Assembly (NCBI GenBank): GCA_014058105.1 | Contig: JACGCM010000715.1 | Coordinates: forward strand, 2,356,001 to 2,420,000 | Source: Kingdonia uniflora | Taxonomy: Eukaryota; Streptophyta; Magnoliopsida; Ranunculales; Circaeasteraceae | Reading direction: 5' to 3' | Length of the DNA: 64,000 nucleotides | Shown here: piece after piece, positions 11,099 through 22,359 of the stretch | How the letters are laid out: each line of letters starts with the position of its first letter | Numbering within the stretch: position 1 is the stretch's first letter | Made by a program: the position numbers and the translations under genes | The notes under the pieces: generated by a model | The model's database searches: none | Seen by the model: the letters and a program-made list of their open reading frames with translations, nothing else | Told to the model about the DNA's origin: nothing

Positions 11099-12207
11099 AT
11101 GGTTTCGACCTCCAGTTCTGCAAAGGCTGATGAAGTAGACCTAGTAGGGCGTTTATCTCCCATCATTGGAGTAGGGGACGAGGAGGATATTATAGCAGAA
11201 TTGGTATAATGGCCTCATTTGAAGGGTTCTCGAGTTGAGTACCCTATAGGTTGTAGCCGATTTAGGGAGTTTTGTAAGGCCAAAAGTAGTGTAGATGGGA
11301 TCTGGGGCACTCCTTCGGATATAGGGGTAATTTCTTTAGGACTTGCAGTGTCAGACAATGAGGGGATTACCTGTATTTGCTACCTGATTTGGCTAAAGAA
11401 AAGAAGTGCAGGCGTTTGGGGGACGAAGTGTCCTTAGAGTACGTTCAAGGCGTGGTAAAGGAGAGTCGAACTGATGGTTTTTATTATTATTTATCCCAGT
11501 TCGACTATGGGTTGACGCTGCCTTTGAGCAATTTGGCTAAGAGTGTTATGAATATGATTGGGGGTTGCCCGGCGTAGCTAAATTATAATTTTTGGGAAGT
11601 TATCCTTGTATGTGAAACCCTTAATGAGAGATGGGCTGCATCTGGTAGTGGGAGTAGGATTGCTGCCAAGGATTTTCTAGAGTATTACGCTGTGAAGTAT
11701 GTTACAGCAACTGATGGTGCATATCTTTCTTCTAGTTCTTCAAGACCATGCTTTTTCGACCTGTCTTCAGCAGGGCGAGTGTGGAACGATAACCTTTTAT
11801 GGGTGTCTAGTGAATGTCTTCAGTGGTCTGATGAGGAACCCCTGGGACTTAATAATGGAACTATAACAAAGGGTAAGTATACCATTGAAAATTGAACCAT
11901 CATTTTGTATGTTGAACTATATTTCTATAGTTGATTTGTATCTTACGTGGCCTATCTTTTATGCAGGAATTAGCTGCAAAGTTTCAAGGAAGGAATCCTT
12001 CATAGATTCTATTGCCAAGGAAGGCACTGAGTTCGAGGTCATTCTCAAAAAGTTAGGGATAAATAGGTTCAAAAGGATAGCTAGTAAGGACGACAAGGTC
12101 AGGAGATCTCAAGCGAAGAGGAGAATGGCTGGGAAAACTCCAGGCTCTATGAAAGAGAATATGTTAACTCCTAAACTTAATACTCCTTTTGAAGCTTGCG
12201 CAGCTTA
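11099..12207 (+). pseudogene. Reverse-strand gene 2, 'putative gypsy type transposon' (Transposase_28-like) region, broken
   Basis: Plus-strand coding pieces, opposite to gag-pol. The recognisable core is FYYYLSQFDYGLTLPLSNLA, then GGCPAQLNYNFWEVILVCETLNERW in a discontinuous frame, then a part with FFDLSSAGRVWNDNL. It resembles the plant family annotated as 'putative gypsy type transposon' (Pfam Transposase_28), which despite its name has no known transposase activity. Lesions: a TAA near 11208, a frameshift near 11370 and a TAG at 11575. A consensus intron (GGTAAGTATA at about 11874 to TTATGCAG at 11966) precedes the next exon, which opens GISCKVSRKESFIDSIAKEG. The same order and intron occur in the copy at 47.3-48.7 kb. 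Confidence 0.62.
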
Positions 12208-14723
12208 ACGAAATGCCAGATGGGCCAGTAGACATGGCCACTGTGTCCAGCACTGTTGTACGGAATCTTGCGAAGAGGAAGGCCGTGAAAAAGGGGGTTG
12301 CTTCTCGTTCTGCTATGTCGGACAGTGTGGACGATAGCAGTAAGAGGAGGAAGGTAACTCCTCCCACAAAGTCGCAGGTGGTGTTAGAGGAAAGCGTTAA
12401 GATCGCTGAGGGGGCTGAGTTAAGGCCGCGTTTTAAGGTTGAAACCGGTCTCATGGAGGAACAATGTCGAGCTAAAGCTCGAGAGAAGGGGGTTACTATT
12501 GTTGAAGATGAGTTTGAGAAGGTTAGTAAATATTTGGCTTTTTCGTATTGTTTTGTCGTCTCGAGCAGACTTATTTCTTGTTATAGTTTGCTCGTGCTCT
12601 GAGGGGGGTTCAGCTTGGTCTCCAAGATAGGTCTATTGAGCTGGAAAGGACGATCTCCCAGCTCGAGGGAGAGAAAAACCAGTTTGAAGAGAGCTTGACT
12701 CGGGAGAGGGAAGTTTTTCAGCTGGAGCTGGAGAAAGAAAGGGAAGATGCTGCCCTAAGCTGAAGGAAGTTAGGGCCGAAAGTGTAGTTAAAGCAGAGCG
12801 ATTGGTTTCCGCGTCTGCTACTTCTCGGAACAACCTTGCATGGAAGCTCTACCAACTGAGGTATGCAAAGGCGGAGATTTTGGCATTTAGCGAAGGGAAT
12901 TATGAGGAGAAGGAAATTATGGATGAAGATGAGGTTGAGGAAATGGAGGATGGTCTGAATGTTGCTGAAAAGACCGTTACCGATAATCAGGAAACTATTG
13001 ATCAGGTAGGATGATCGTGTAATATAACATCGGTTGTGAAACATGAACTTGAGCTTTGTAATATTATATTGTTGTTTGATGCCAGCAATGTTTTTCTTAT
13101 GAAACCCTGTATTGTAGGAGATAGAAAGCTTGCGCCTCAGAGTTGTGAACTTAGAGGGCCTGTTTGAAGTGGAGAAAAACGCCTCTGCTGATTTGCAGGT
13201 TAAATAATTCAGATAAATTAATAACTAGATGAACATGAATTTAATAGAAGAAGGGATATGTACCTTGTAAGTTTGTTCTAGTTCAGGATGTTTATGTATG
13301 TACACTCTGCCTTACGACCAAAGCTTATTTCTTGGGCGGTAGGCCAAGGGGGCACTGGCTCTCTTGAGCTTGCAGATGTCTGTTCTGCAAGTTTTTCAGT
13401 ATGCTTTTGTAGAACTGTTTCCCAATTAGGTACTGATGTTGTGAGTCTCTGCTAACTGTTATGCATAAGGACCTAGATATTACTAGAGAGAAAAGAGCAG
13501 ACTCTTTTGTATAATGCTGAGTATGCAGAAGAATATGAGGCTTTGATCTCTCAGTATGAAGATCGATTGGATGATAATGTGAAGCTTTCTCTAAAGTTCG
13601 AAGAAGCTAAGAGCCAAGTCGAGGATAAGACTGCAACACTTTTAAGCAGGGATTTGGCTTTGAACCAACTTATCAGCGAACTTGCTGAGTTGAAGGAAAG
13701 AGCAGCGTCAGGTTCTCGACACGATGCTGAGTTAGCCGAATACCGTATTAAAGCATTGAATGACGAGATATCTGATATGAAATGTAACATTCGTGCTCTG
13801 AACGAGCAATTGTTAAAGAGAAAGATCGACCTGGATACTGCGTGAACTAACTTGGCTGTGTCTGAGGCCGATTTTAAAAAATTGAGCAGTAGTATTGTGG
13901 AAAAAGATTTAAAATTGCGTAACTCTGCACAAATAAGTGATAGTTTGATCGCCAGGTTAGATCGTTTGAAGGCTAATTTACGTCGTTTAAAAGAGAGAGA
14001 GGCTAAGAGTAGGGCTGTTTTAGTAGAGGTTCAAGCCAAGAACAAAACTTTGGTGGACGATTTGGCCTACGTCTACGGAAATGTGAGGAGGGTAGTGTAA
14101 CGTGATAAGGAGATGAATGAAATAATTAATCAACTCTGTGCTCGAATTTCCGAATTGGAGTGGGAATTACGTGCATGGGAAATGAAGTATGAGAAGGATC
14201 TCAAATTGGAATTGGATAAAAGGGATGGTGAAATTGCTTATGGCGAGAGGAGTCGAGAGATGAAGGAATTCCTTCATCAAAAAGAAGAGTTATTGGAGAA
14301 TATGCGTATTGACCTTAAAATTCTCGGCAGAAGTCGATAGACCTTACGAGGTAGATGAGTGAACGTATTGATTAATTAACAGCAGAATTGGCTGAATCGA
14401 AAGCTCATCGTTTGAGGGATAACAAGCGTGCTGCTGTTACTCACCAATCCTTTAAGGAACTAGTAGTTCATGAGCAAGATAAATGTGACGGTGAAGCTTT
14501 GTATCAACGGCAATTAAGCACATTGGTTGCATTTTTTGTCAAGGAAATAAAAATTTTGCAGGTTGAGAAGGATTTGATGCAAGGTTGCTTCTTTGGGAAG
14601 ACTTGTGTATGTAAACTCGATATCTCGAGCATAAATCCGATTGGGGTTATGGATCGTGGTATTGGGACCACGACTGCTAAAAAGATAGCTCGAGGGAGAG
14701 AAATTGTTGCTGAACTGAAATAG
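12208..14723 (+). pseudogene. Reverse-strand gene 2, charged and coiled-coil 3' part, broken
   Basis: A series of open stretches (12213-12530, 12602-13014, 13504-13845, 13852-14100, 14113-14340, 14385-14723) rich in Glu, Lys, Leu and Arg in heptad-like order, typical of long coiled coil. A basic SKRRKV patch near 12340 could be a nuclear signal. Single stops (for example TGA at 13843 and TAG at 14338) and short gaps that look like introns (13015-13120 ends in a TTGTAG acceptor) separate them. Proteins with a Transposase_28-like N-terminus commonly end in coiled coil, so I read this as the C-terminal part of the preceding gene. Exact exons are unresolved. Confidence 0.5.
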
Positions 14724-15068
14724 GGGGAAGCTCGAGTGCAGTCCCACCTACGCCTGCTGTGGGAGGAAGGTCGACTGTTCTCCCATCAAGAAAATCTAGC
14801 AGAATTAAAAAGAAGTAGACTTGAATACTGATAACGAGTACCTTTTGTAACTAGATGTTGATGCTTCAGTGACTGATTGAATTGATCAGTGTTCGATATA
14901 GGCCCTTGAGAGGAGCGTTATAATTTGAAATATTGATATTGGAACTAACATTTTCTTCGCTTGCAGTAGATGTTATTCTCTGGTTTGACCCATCGAATTA
15001 GAAGAAGTCCGTAGGTGTAGAAGTAAGTATTATCTGTGCTTCAACCCTTGGACTTTAGGGAGGCTTAG
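14724..15068. other. Spacer between reverse-strand gene and tandem repeats
   Basis: No gene seen. It probably holds the 3' untranslated end of the plus-strand transcript; a CTTGCAG acceptor-like site is at about 14967. Confidence 0.35.
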
Positions 15069-15843
15069 CGGCATCGAGCAAATTTTTTCCTCACTTGTGC
15101 TTTAGGCATGTTATCTTCAGGTTAAGAGGTTCATTATGGCCTTCGCCTTCGGATGTATGAGTATCCTCAAGAGTTAGGCTAGTATTATTTATGCCATTAC
15201 CAATATTGGATGTTGGAGTTTATCGGCAGCGAGCAAGTATTTTCCTCACTCGTGCTTTAGGCTTGTTATCTTTAGGCTATGAGGTTCGTTATGGCCCCTG
15301 CCTTCGAATGTATGAGTATCCTCAGGAGTTAAGCTAGTATTATCTATGTCATTACCAATATTGGATGTTGATGCTTATCGGCAGCGAACAAGTATTTTCC
15401 TCATTCGTGTTTTAGGATTGTTATCTTCAGGCTAAGAGGTTCATTATGGCCCCCGCCTTCGGATGTATGAGTATCCTCAGGAGTTAGGCTAGTACTATCT
15501 ATGCCATTGCCAATATTGGATGTTGGAGCTTATCGGCAGCGAACAAGTTTTTTCCTCACTCGTACTTTAGGCTTGTTATCTTCAGGCTAAGATGTTCGTT
15601 ATGGCCCCTGCCTTCGGATGTATGAGTATTCTTAGGGGTTAGGCTAGTATTATCGATGCCATTACCAATATTGGATGCTAGAGCTTATCGGCAGCGAGCA
15701 AGTTTTTTTCTCACTCGTGCTTTAGGCTTGTTATCTTCAGGCTAAGAGGTTCGTTATGGCCCCCGCCTTCAGATGTATGAGTATCCTCAGGAGTTAGGCT
15801 AGTATTATCTATGTCATTACCAATATTGGACGTTGGTTTTACC
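15069..15843. repeat. Five tandem 155-bp repeats in the Tat-like element
   Basis: Units starting with CGGCATCGAGCAA or CGGCAGCGA(G/A)CAAG begin at 15069, 15224, 15379, 15534 and 15689, exactly 155 bp apart. They share the inner markers TTAGGCTTGTTATCTTCAGG and CCAATATTGGATGTTGG; the last unit ends at ACGTTGG near 15837. They lie between the end of pol and the reverse-strand gene. Tandem repeats in this part of Tat/Ogre elements are known and have seeded satellites in other plants. Confidence 0.95.
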
Positions 15844-16030
15844 TTTAGGTATCGAGCTAGTATAAACTGTGCTTTAACCCTTGGGTGGAGATGGATGGAG
15901 ATGAAGTAGAACTGTATAGCAGGGATTCTTGTGATAAAAAAGAGATTTCATTGATTGAAAAGAGTTTGTACATACATTGGAGGTGAAAACTCGAGGTGGA
16001 TTGGGTGTTACTGAGTGACGGAGGAGCTAT

Positions 16031-17800
16031 TCAACGTCGATATAACTTTAATCTTCTTGTATTCATTGGATTTGGAATTTTTTCACCGGCTTCCGTCATG
16101 AGATAGTATGAACCCAGACCAGTTCGACCTATGACCATGAAAGGACCTTCCCAGTTTTCTGCCAGTTTTCCAGAATGTGGATCTTTTTTGTTATCTGGGA
16201 TTTCTCGAAGGACCCAGTCGTTGATAGTGAACTCCCGAGTGCGAACTCGTTTGTTATATGAATTTTCTAGTGTTTGATGATATCGACCAAGATTTGCGAT
16301 AGCTCGATCTCGTGTCTTATCGATCCAATTGAGGTTGTACGCCAATTCAAACTCATTTTCTTCGTCTGTGAGCTCGTGGTCTCTTACAGGATGGTGGTAC
16401 TTTGTTGGGATCACTGCTTCAGTTCTATAGGCAAGTAGAAAATGAGATAACTGTGTTAACTTCCGGGGCGTAGTTCGATAAGCCCATAAGACGTGAGGTA
16501 ATTCACGTATCCAGTTGCCCTTCTTCTGTGACATAAGACACTTTTTGAGACCATCCATGATGATTATGTTTGTGATCTTCGCCTGTCCGTTTCCCTGGGG
16601 GTAGTACGGGTTTGATGGAGAATGGATTATGTTGTGTTTGTTGAGAAATGCTACGACCTTGGCTCCAACGAACTGAGGGCCGTTATCGATACAGATCAAA
16701 TGGGGACAACCGAATCTTGTGATGATATGCTGCCAAATAAAAGAAATGACCTGTTCTTCTTGAGTTTTGCATAGATGAACTGCTTCAACCCATTTAGTAA
16801 AGTAATTTGTGGCAACAAGTAGAAATTTCCTGTTACCAGGAGTATTGGGGAATTCACCAACTAGATCGAGTGCCCATCGCTTGAACGGCCAGTATACCTT
16901 ACTGGCATGGTGTTCGAGGGCAGGGGCCCAAATTTGATTCCCATGACGCTGACATGCGTCGCATTTCTGTGAGTATTCTTTAGCTTGCTTCCGCATCCCT
17001 GGCCAGAACACTCCTTGGGTAATAACTCTGTTAGCAAGAGCTCGTCCTATGGTATGGGATCCGCAGGTACCTTCATGTAGATCTCGAAGCATCTTGTCGG
17101 CAAGTTCCTTAGAGAGGCACTTGAGGTATAGACCAGTGACTGAACGTTTGTAGAGATTACCGTTTGGTTGGACTGTGTAGCGCTTTGAATTCTCAATGAT
17201 GTGTCTGCGCTGCTGTGGATCATCTGGTAGTGGCCCGTTGCATGAGTTATCCGAACCGCGATAAATAACGAATGGTTTCCTCCAATCATCTTCTGCCATC
17301 TCATCGCCCCCAGTGTTAATCGCATAAATTGTAGCACGATTAATACTGGGGCTATAAATAACTTCAATTTGAAGGTGTCTTGATTCTGTACCCAATACTC
17401 CGGCTAAGTAAGCCAAGGAGTCGGCGTGGCGATTCTCTCCTCGAGGGAGGTATTCGAGCGTAACTTTGTGAAATTTGTTTAGCTTTTCTGCAACCAGAGC
17501 TGCATAATCGACCATGATGCCGTTCTTCTTGTAATGTTCTGAGTAGTGATAAACGATTAGAAGAGAGTCTGTGTAGGTCAAGATTTCAGTGATTCTGAGT
17601 TTCAGAGCCATATCCAGACCATGAATAAGTGCCTCGTACTCTGTAACATTGTTCGAGGCTTCGAAGTCGAGACGGATGGATTTCTTGATTCTGTCGTTGG
17701 AAGGTGTAATGAGAACGATCCCAATTCCTGACCCTGCAGGTCCTGCTGAACCATCGGTGAGGAGCCTCTACCTTTTTTGAGATATCCATGATGCTCGATC
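16031..17800 (-). pseudogene. Gypsy pol: RNase H and integrase
   Basis: The intact part is a 526-codon frame (17611-16031). It begins inside RNase H (LPRGENRHADSLA, residues 55-67). The integrase follows, with an HHCC zinc site (H179, H186, C217, C220) and the DD35E core D249 (WALDLVGE), D309 (CIDNGPQF), then position 345, where the catalytic Glu is replaced by Lys (GQAKITN; codon 16577-16579 on the minus strand). HVLWAYRTTPR follows. No chromodomain is seen before the stop. The upstream RNase H part (VDGSAGPAG, near 17780) is in another frame, so a frameshift separates them. With Lys at the third catalytic position the integrase should be inactive. Confidence 0.88.
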
Positions 17801-19060
17801 ATCCAAAGATTTAGAGGGTAGAAACTCATCTGCTGCATCTTCGGCGAGATCTGGATCATGTTCTTCCCAGTCAGGATTTGAAACTGGAAAGTTTCATTTC
17901 CACTGGAGTAAGTGTTTTGCTGATCAAGAAGATCGGTTTCCCAATTTTTCCTTCGAGCCGAATGAGAACCGAGCTGAGAGATGCATCTGTAACTGCGAGG
18001 TAGATAATCAGTTCCTCATTTCCTATCGGAGTGCTCATGATTGGAGCCCATCCTAGGTAAGTTTTGAGTTACTGAAAAGCTGCTTCGCATTCTGGTGTCC
18101 AGTTGATCTCTTCGTTCTTTGACCATTTGCCTCGTTGAGTAGAACCTCTGATTAGCATAAATAACCATCTGCATCGGTTTGAGGATTTGGATATGAATCT
18201 GTTGATTGCTGCAATCTTTCCTGCGAGCTTTTGTACATCCTTCTTTGTTAATGGTGAAGGCATGTCCAGAAGAGCTCGAATTTAATCTGGATCTGCTTCT
18301 ATCTCTTTCTTCCTGATAAGATGACCCAAGAACTTGCCCGAGTGAACACCGAACTGGCATTTTTTAGGATTAAGCTTCATTCTGTAGGATCGTAATATAC
18401 TGAATGTTGTAGAGAGATGAGAGATGTGATCTTCTTTCTTTAGGCTCTTGCAAAGTATGTCGTCAATATAGACTTCGACTGCTTCTCCCAAGTGTTCTTT
18501 GAACATACTTGTGACCAGCCTTTGGTAAGTGGCCCCAACGTTCTTAAGGCCGAATGGCATGACCTTGTAATAGTAAAGACCTCTTTCTGTAATAAATGTA
18601 GTCTTTTCTTGATCTGCTTCCAAGAATGGAATCTGATTGTACCCCGAAGCGGCGTCCATCATGGACAAGAGTTCATGACCTGCTGTAGAGTCAAGGATCT
18701 GATGAATGATCGAAAGAGGGAAACTGCCTTTTGGCGTATGTTTGTTAAGATCTGTAAAATCCACGCAGACCCAAACCTTCTCATTCTTCTTTGGAACAAC
18801 AACGATATTAGAAATTCAGTCTAGGTACTTGGCTTCTCGAATGAAACTGACCTCGATAAGTTTGTCGATATCCTTGTTCACCTCGTCTCTAAGTCTTGGA
18901 GATAACCTGCGTTGCTTCTGCTTAACTACTGTGGCGCCTTCGCGGATATTTAAAATGTGGCAAGACTTTGAGGGGACTACGCTTGGTATTTCTTGGAAGT
19001 TCCATGCGAAAACGTCTTTGTTGGATTGGAGGAAAGAAATAAGAGTCTCTTTGAATTAAT
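17801..19060 (-). pseudogene. Gypsy pol: reverse transcriptase, interrupted by stops
   Basis: Minus-strand RT. The best open piece (18764-18282) reads DFTDLNKHTPKGSFPLS, then MMDAASGYNQI and the thumb-proximal MPFGLKNVGATYQR, then the active-site box YIDD (VEVYIDDILCKS). Before it, across stops at 18818 and 19060, lies the usual RT lead-in with VVPKKN. After a stop at 18284 comes PSPLTKKDVQKLAGKIAA, the connection domain. At least three in-frame stops make it a pseudogene. It belongs with the gag-protease frame upstream and the integrase downstream. Confidence 0.85.
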
Positions 19061-19212
19061 TTCGTACCAATATAAGTACCTCGGTTAACTCCATCGATCT
19101 GGACGTATTCCACGGGCTCGGCTGGAGAAGACTGATCATCGAGGTGATTAGCCTTCTGTGATTGCTATACAACAATCTGGTCGAGAACTGATGAGACTGT
19201 ATTCTCGCAAGC

Positions 19213-21492
19213 TCAAGAAATTTTCTGACTTCCTTTGATTTCATACATACTGTTATTATGTTTGAAACAGAGTGCTTGGTGGAACGTGGACGGGATGGCC
19301 TCCATATCCTGCAGCCAACAGCGTCCTAGTATCCCCAAATACCTTGATTTGGCATTGATGTCGAAAAAAATAACGTCGATAGTGGTAGGCCCTGCTGCGA
19401 TCGGGAGAGTAATCTTCCCAACTCGTACTTCTTTGAACCCATTAAACCCACTGATGTCTGCCTCGCTTTGAATGCCCTGATCTGAGAGTCCCATCTGGTC
19501 AATCGTGCTCTGGAAAAGGATCTCAATCCCATTTCCTATATCCACCATCATGGTGTACATTACGAAGTTCCTCATTTTGAGCATAATTACTAGTGCGTCA
19601 TGATGAGGATACTTCACATGTCTTGTGTCGCAGTCTTCGATGGAGATTCCCTTTCGACGACTGCTTGACTCTGGGAGGAGCTTGGCTTCCTTGTCCTGGA
19701 CGGAAAGGTCACAACGCCCGCCCAACTTCCTCCTCTTGATTATGTTGGAATTCAAAACCTGATTGATCTCGATCATATTGTTGCAGTATAGATGATATAG
19801 ATGCTTCTCCTCTGCTTGTTCTGTTGCTTGAGTCACGTCACCTTGTTTTAGATAACTCCTATCTTTATAGCTGGGAAGACCGATGATGTATTCGAGTATC
19901 CTCCCTTCCTTAAAAATGATATCCAGGAGTTTCTTCAAACCATAGCAATTATCGATGTTGTGGTGCTTAATCTTGTGATATTCGCAATAAGGTCGACCTG
20001 CTATTAGATCAAGAGGTCGAGCTGGACGGAAACATTTATCTTTCTGGAGAACAGGATAGATCACGGAAAGCTTGGCATTCAACTTTGGTATGACTGTTCT
20101 GGATGGTTTTTGCGACCTCTGATTGTTGTCTCTTCCTGGTTCTATTTTTGTTCGTTTAGGATCGCCTTGATCGCCCGAGCTCCGGTTGTTGCTGGAATCT
20201 GTAGAAGGAACCTTGGTGTTGTGGATTGCCTTTACGGGTTTATTCGGTTCGGGCATCATCCGCTCCAGATCGATGTAATTGTTGACTTTCTCGATCATAT
20301 CTTCGAGAGTCTTGGGCTTCTTCAGGAAGAGATACTCTTTAGCTTTGCAATTGAACTGCAGAGCATTTGTGAATGCGGACACGCCTGTCTTCTGATCTAG
20401 ATTGTCGACCTTCCGAGCCAGTTCGAGAAACTTCTTGGAGAACTCCTCGAGCTTTTCCCCTTGTGCTTGTTTGAGACTTTTAAGATAATATAAGTTCTCT
20501 TCTTTGTCTTTGTTCTGGGCATAAGCCTTGATGAAGATTTTTTGTAACTGCTCGAAGGTATGAATCGAACCTTCCGGTAAAGAGTGGAACCAACAGAGAG
20601 GTTCGTCCTGGAGACTGATAGCGAAGAGCCGGCAAAGGATGCGATTCAGATTAGAATACAAACCCAATGAATCGCGGAATTGTTGAATGTGCTGGCCAAG
20701 ATCGGTTCCTTTGTATTTGATGATCTTGGGTGTATGAAAACTTGTTGGGACATTCATATCAAATAATTCTTTAGCAATTGGACTACCTTGTAATTTATGC
20801 GAGTCATCCTTCGCGTCTAAAGTCGTTGCTTCGATGATCTCCCTGATACGCTGGTCTATGAGCTCCTGAGAAATATAATGCTGAGGAATAGGAGCTGCTA
20901 GAACTGCTGGAACTACCAGAACTGCTGGAACTGTTGGAACTGCTTGACGTATAAGTCTGGGAACGTGGAAACCTGTTTCCTCGCTCATATGTCCAGGAAG
21001 CGGAGCTCTGTAAGGAGGTCGCAGGACTTCCTCAGGTTGCTTGAAAGACCTGCAATCTTTGCTGATATCTGTCTACGCTTCCTATCCCAAATGAATTGAG
21101 ACTATCGGTGCTTGTGGATCCTCACAATGAATCCTGGAAATGTCTGTATTGCGTACCTCATGTGTCCCTAACCTCTCGTGAACGGAATCCCTTGAGGTCG
21201 TTGGTATTGTCTCGCGTTCTCTCAAGGCTGGTGGTAGTTGGCTGCTCTGTAATGCTTTCAGAGCTGTTTGAAAAGCTAACATCTGAGCTTCTTATTTCTT
21301 TGTCTCCAGAACTTGAGCTTGACGCTCTCGTTCTGACTCCTTCTCGCGGAGCTCTCGATCTGCCAATAGCAGACGCTCGAGCTGACTCCGCTTCTCGGCT
21401 TCGGCAATTAAGCTCGCCTGAAGTTCGGCAACCCGATCAGGCCCCCTTGAACTTTCAGGCTGAGCTCCCAAAGATTGACGTGTTTGAACCAT
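19213..21492 (-). pseudogene. Gypsy gag-protease with in-frame stops
   Basis: The frame opens at 21492 with MVQTRQSLGAQPESS and a Glu/Arg-rich coiled stretch. It is interrupted by TAA at 21294 and TAG at 21084 plus a third stop about 10 bp further on, then runs open as 591 codons (20988-19213). That part has the retrotransposon gag core (PLCWFHSLPEGSIHTFEQLQ and FSKKFLELARKVDNLDQ), a Cys/His stretch YCEYHKIKHHNIDNCYGLKK, and a pepsin-like protease start where VDIGNGIEILF stands for the usual D-T/S-G triad, so the catalytic triad is altered to D-I-G. All stops are in one frame, so point mutations rather than indels account for them. Confidence 0.85.
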
Positions 21493-21575
21493 AATTGAAT
21501 ACTGCTTGATTGATGAGTATTTATCGTGGCTCTTAAGTACGTGAAAAAACTGTGCGTTCCCACAGACGGCGCAAA

Positions 21576-22181
21576 TGTAGGGACCAGATTTTGCAAAACT
21601 CGAAATAGCTTGAAATCGATCCTTACACCAAGAACTACTATGACAATAATTAAATAATGGATAACACTTGACACAAGGGGATTTAGCGTGGAAAACCTGT
21701 AAATAGGTAAAAAAAACCCGACCTTGAGTGGAGGACTTTGTTAAAGTAGTATTATTGCTTGAGAGAGAGAAAAAAAATCTTATTACAAGAGTTAATCTAA
21801 GAAAAAATAGCTAGTGATCAGATAATTGTATGTATTAAATTGTCTGTTGACCATCCCATTTTCTTAGGAGCTCTGCCCTTTTATAGACCCTGCTCTCAGC
21901 TTGACATCGTGCTTAAACACGTTCTCCTGAAAGTAGAAGTAATGTTGAGTTGTATATGTTAACTGCTAGCTCGTGGGAGACAGGTATATGTTGACTTGTT
22001 ATGTTTACATCTGTTGTGGACGACCCACGTTCTGCTTGAGTTTGTGGTCGATGTGTAGCTGTTGACGTGTATGTAACGTGTTTGTTTATGCGTGAGTCTG
22101 GTACTGGATAAGATCGAGTCTTCCGGAGCTCGAGGTATTGATGAGATCGAGTGTCCATAGCTCGAGGGATAAGTCTCTACA
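21576..22181 (-). repeat. 5' LTR of the Tat-like element
   Basis: 606 bp, TGTAGGGACC to TCTCTACA, partner of 7925-8528. The CTTAC duplication follows at 22182. The sequence TTTGCGCCGTCTGTGGGAA on the minus strand immediately inside it (21557-21575) is the primer-binding-site position. Confidence 0.9.
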
Positions 22182-22359
22182 CTTACACCACCCTCTCCTT
22201 ATATAGGCCTCAACCTTAATATAAAGTCCCCTGCCTCTTCAAATTAGAATATAATTAGACTTTAAAATAAAAGCATCTCCAATAGTTAAGCCCTTAATTT
22301 TAATAAGCTAAAATAAGAAGAGTGAACGACATGCACTAGGAGATGTTTACATCAGAAAC

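Larger units (their letters stand above)
7925..22181 (-). mobile_element. Ty3/gypsy retrotransposon, Tat-like, with reverse-strand genes
   Basis: A 14,257-bp element nested in the LTR of the smaller one, flanked by the perfect duplication CTTAC (7920-7924 and 22182-22186). The LTRs are 7925-8528 and 21576-22181 (about 605 bp each, very similar, starting TGTAGGGACC). On the minus strand the 5' LTR is followed directly by TTTGCGCCGTCTGTGGGAA (21557-21575), the usual start of this class. Gag-protease, RT, RNase H and integrase follow in Ty3/gypsy order with no chromodomain seen. A purine tract GCGAGGGGGCGAT precedes the 3' LTR. The long region between pol and the 3' LTR carries tandem repeats and plus-strand genes, as described for Tat-lineage elements such as Grande and Ogre. 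Stops and frameshifts show it is not autonomous. Confidence 0.88.
6513..22354 (-). mobile_element. Short LTR retroelement split by a nested Tat-type element
   Basis: On the minus strand this reads 5'LTR, primer-binding site, about 1 kb internal, 3'LTR. The 3' LTR is 6513-6820 (308 bp, TGACGTAAAC...TTCACATCA). The 5' LTR is 7806-7924 plus 22187-22354, interrupted by the 14.3-kb gypsy element. The PBS TGGTATCAGAGC (7791-7802, minus) matches the initiator Met tRNA, as in many copia and TRIM elements. A purine-rich tract precedes the 3' LTR (6821-6833). The flanks AAAAC (6508-6512) and GAAAC (22355-22359) are a 5-bp duplication with one mismatch. Internal coding capacity is too small for pol, so it is a TRIM-like or deletion derivative. 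Confidence 0.82.

Noticed and set aside
11099..14723. Transposase_28-like gene considered as a DNA transposase
   Set aside because: The family name is historical; no DDE motif is seen, and it lies inside a gypsy element on the opposite strand.
15069..15843. Regular repeats considered as a CRISPR-like or gene array
   Set aside because: The 155-bp units are contiguous with no unique spacers, and the context is a plant retrotransposon.
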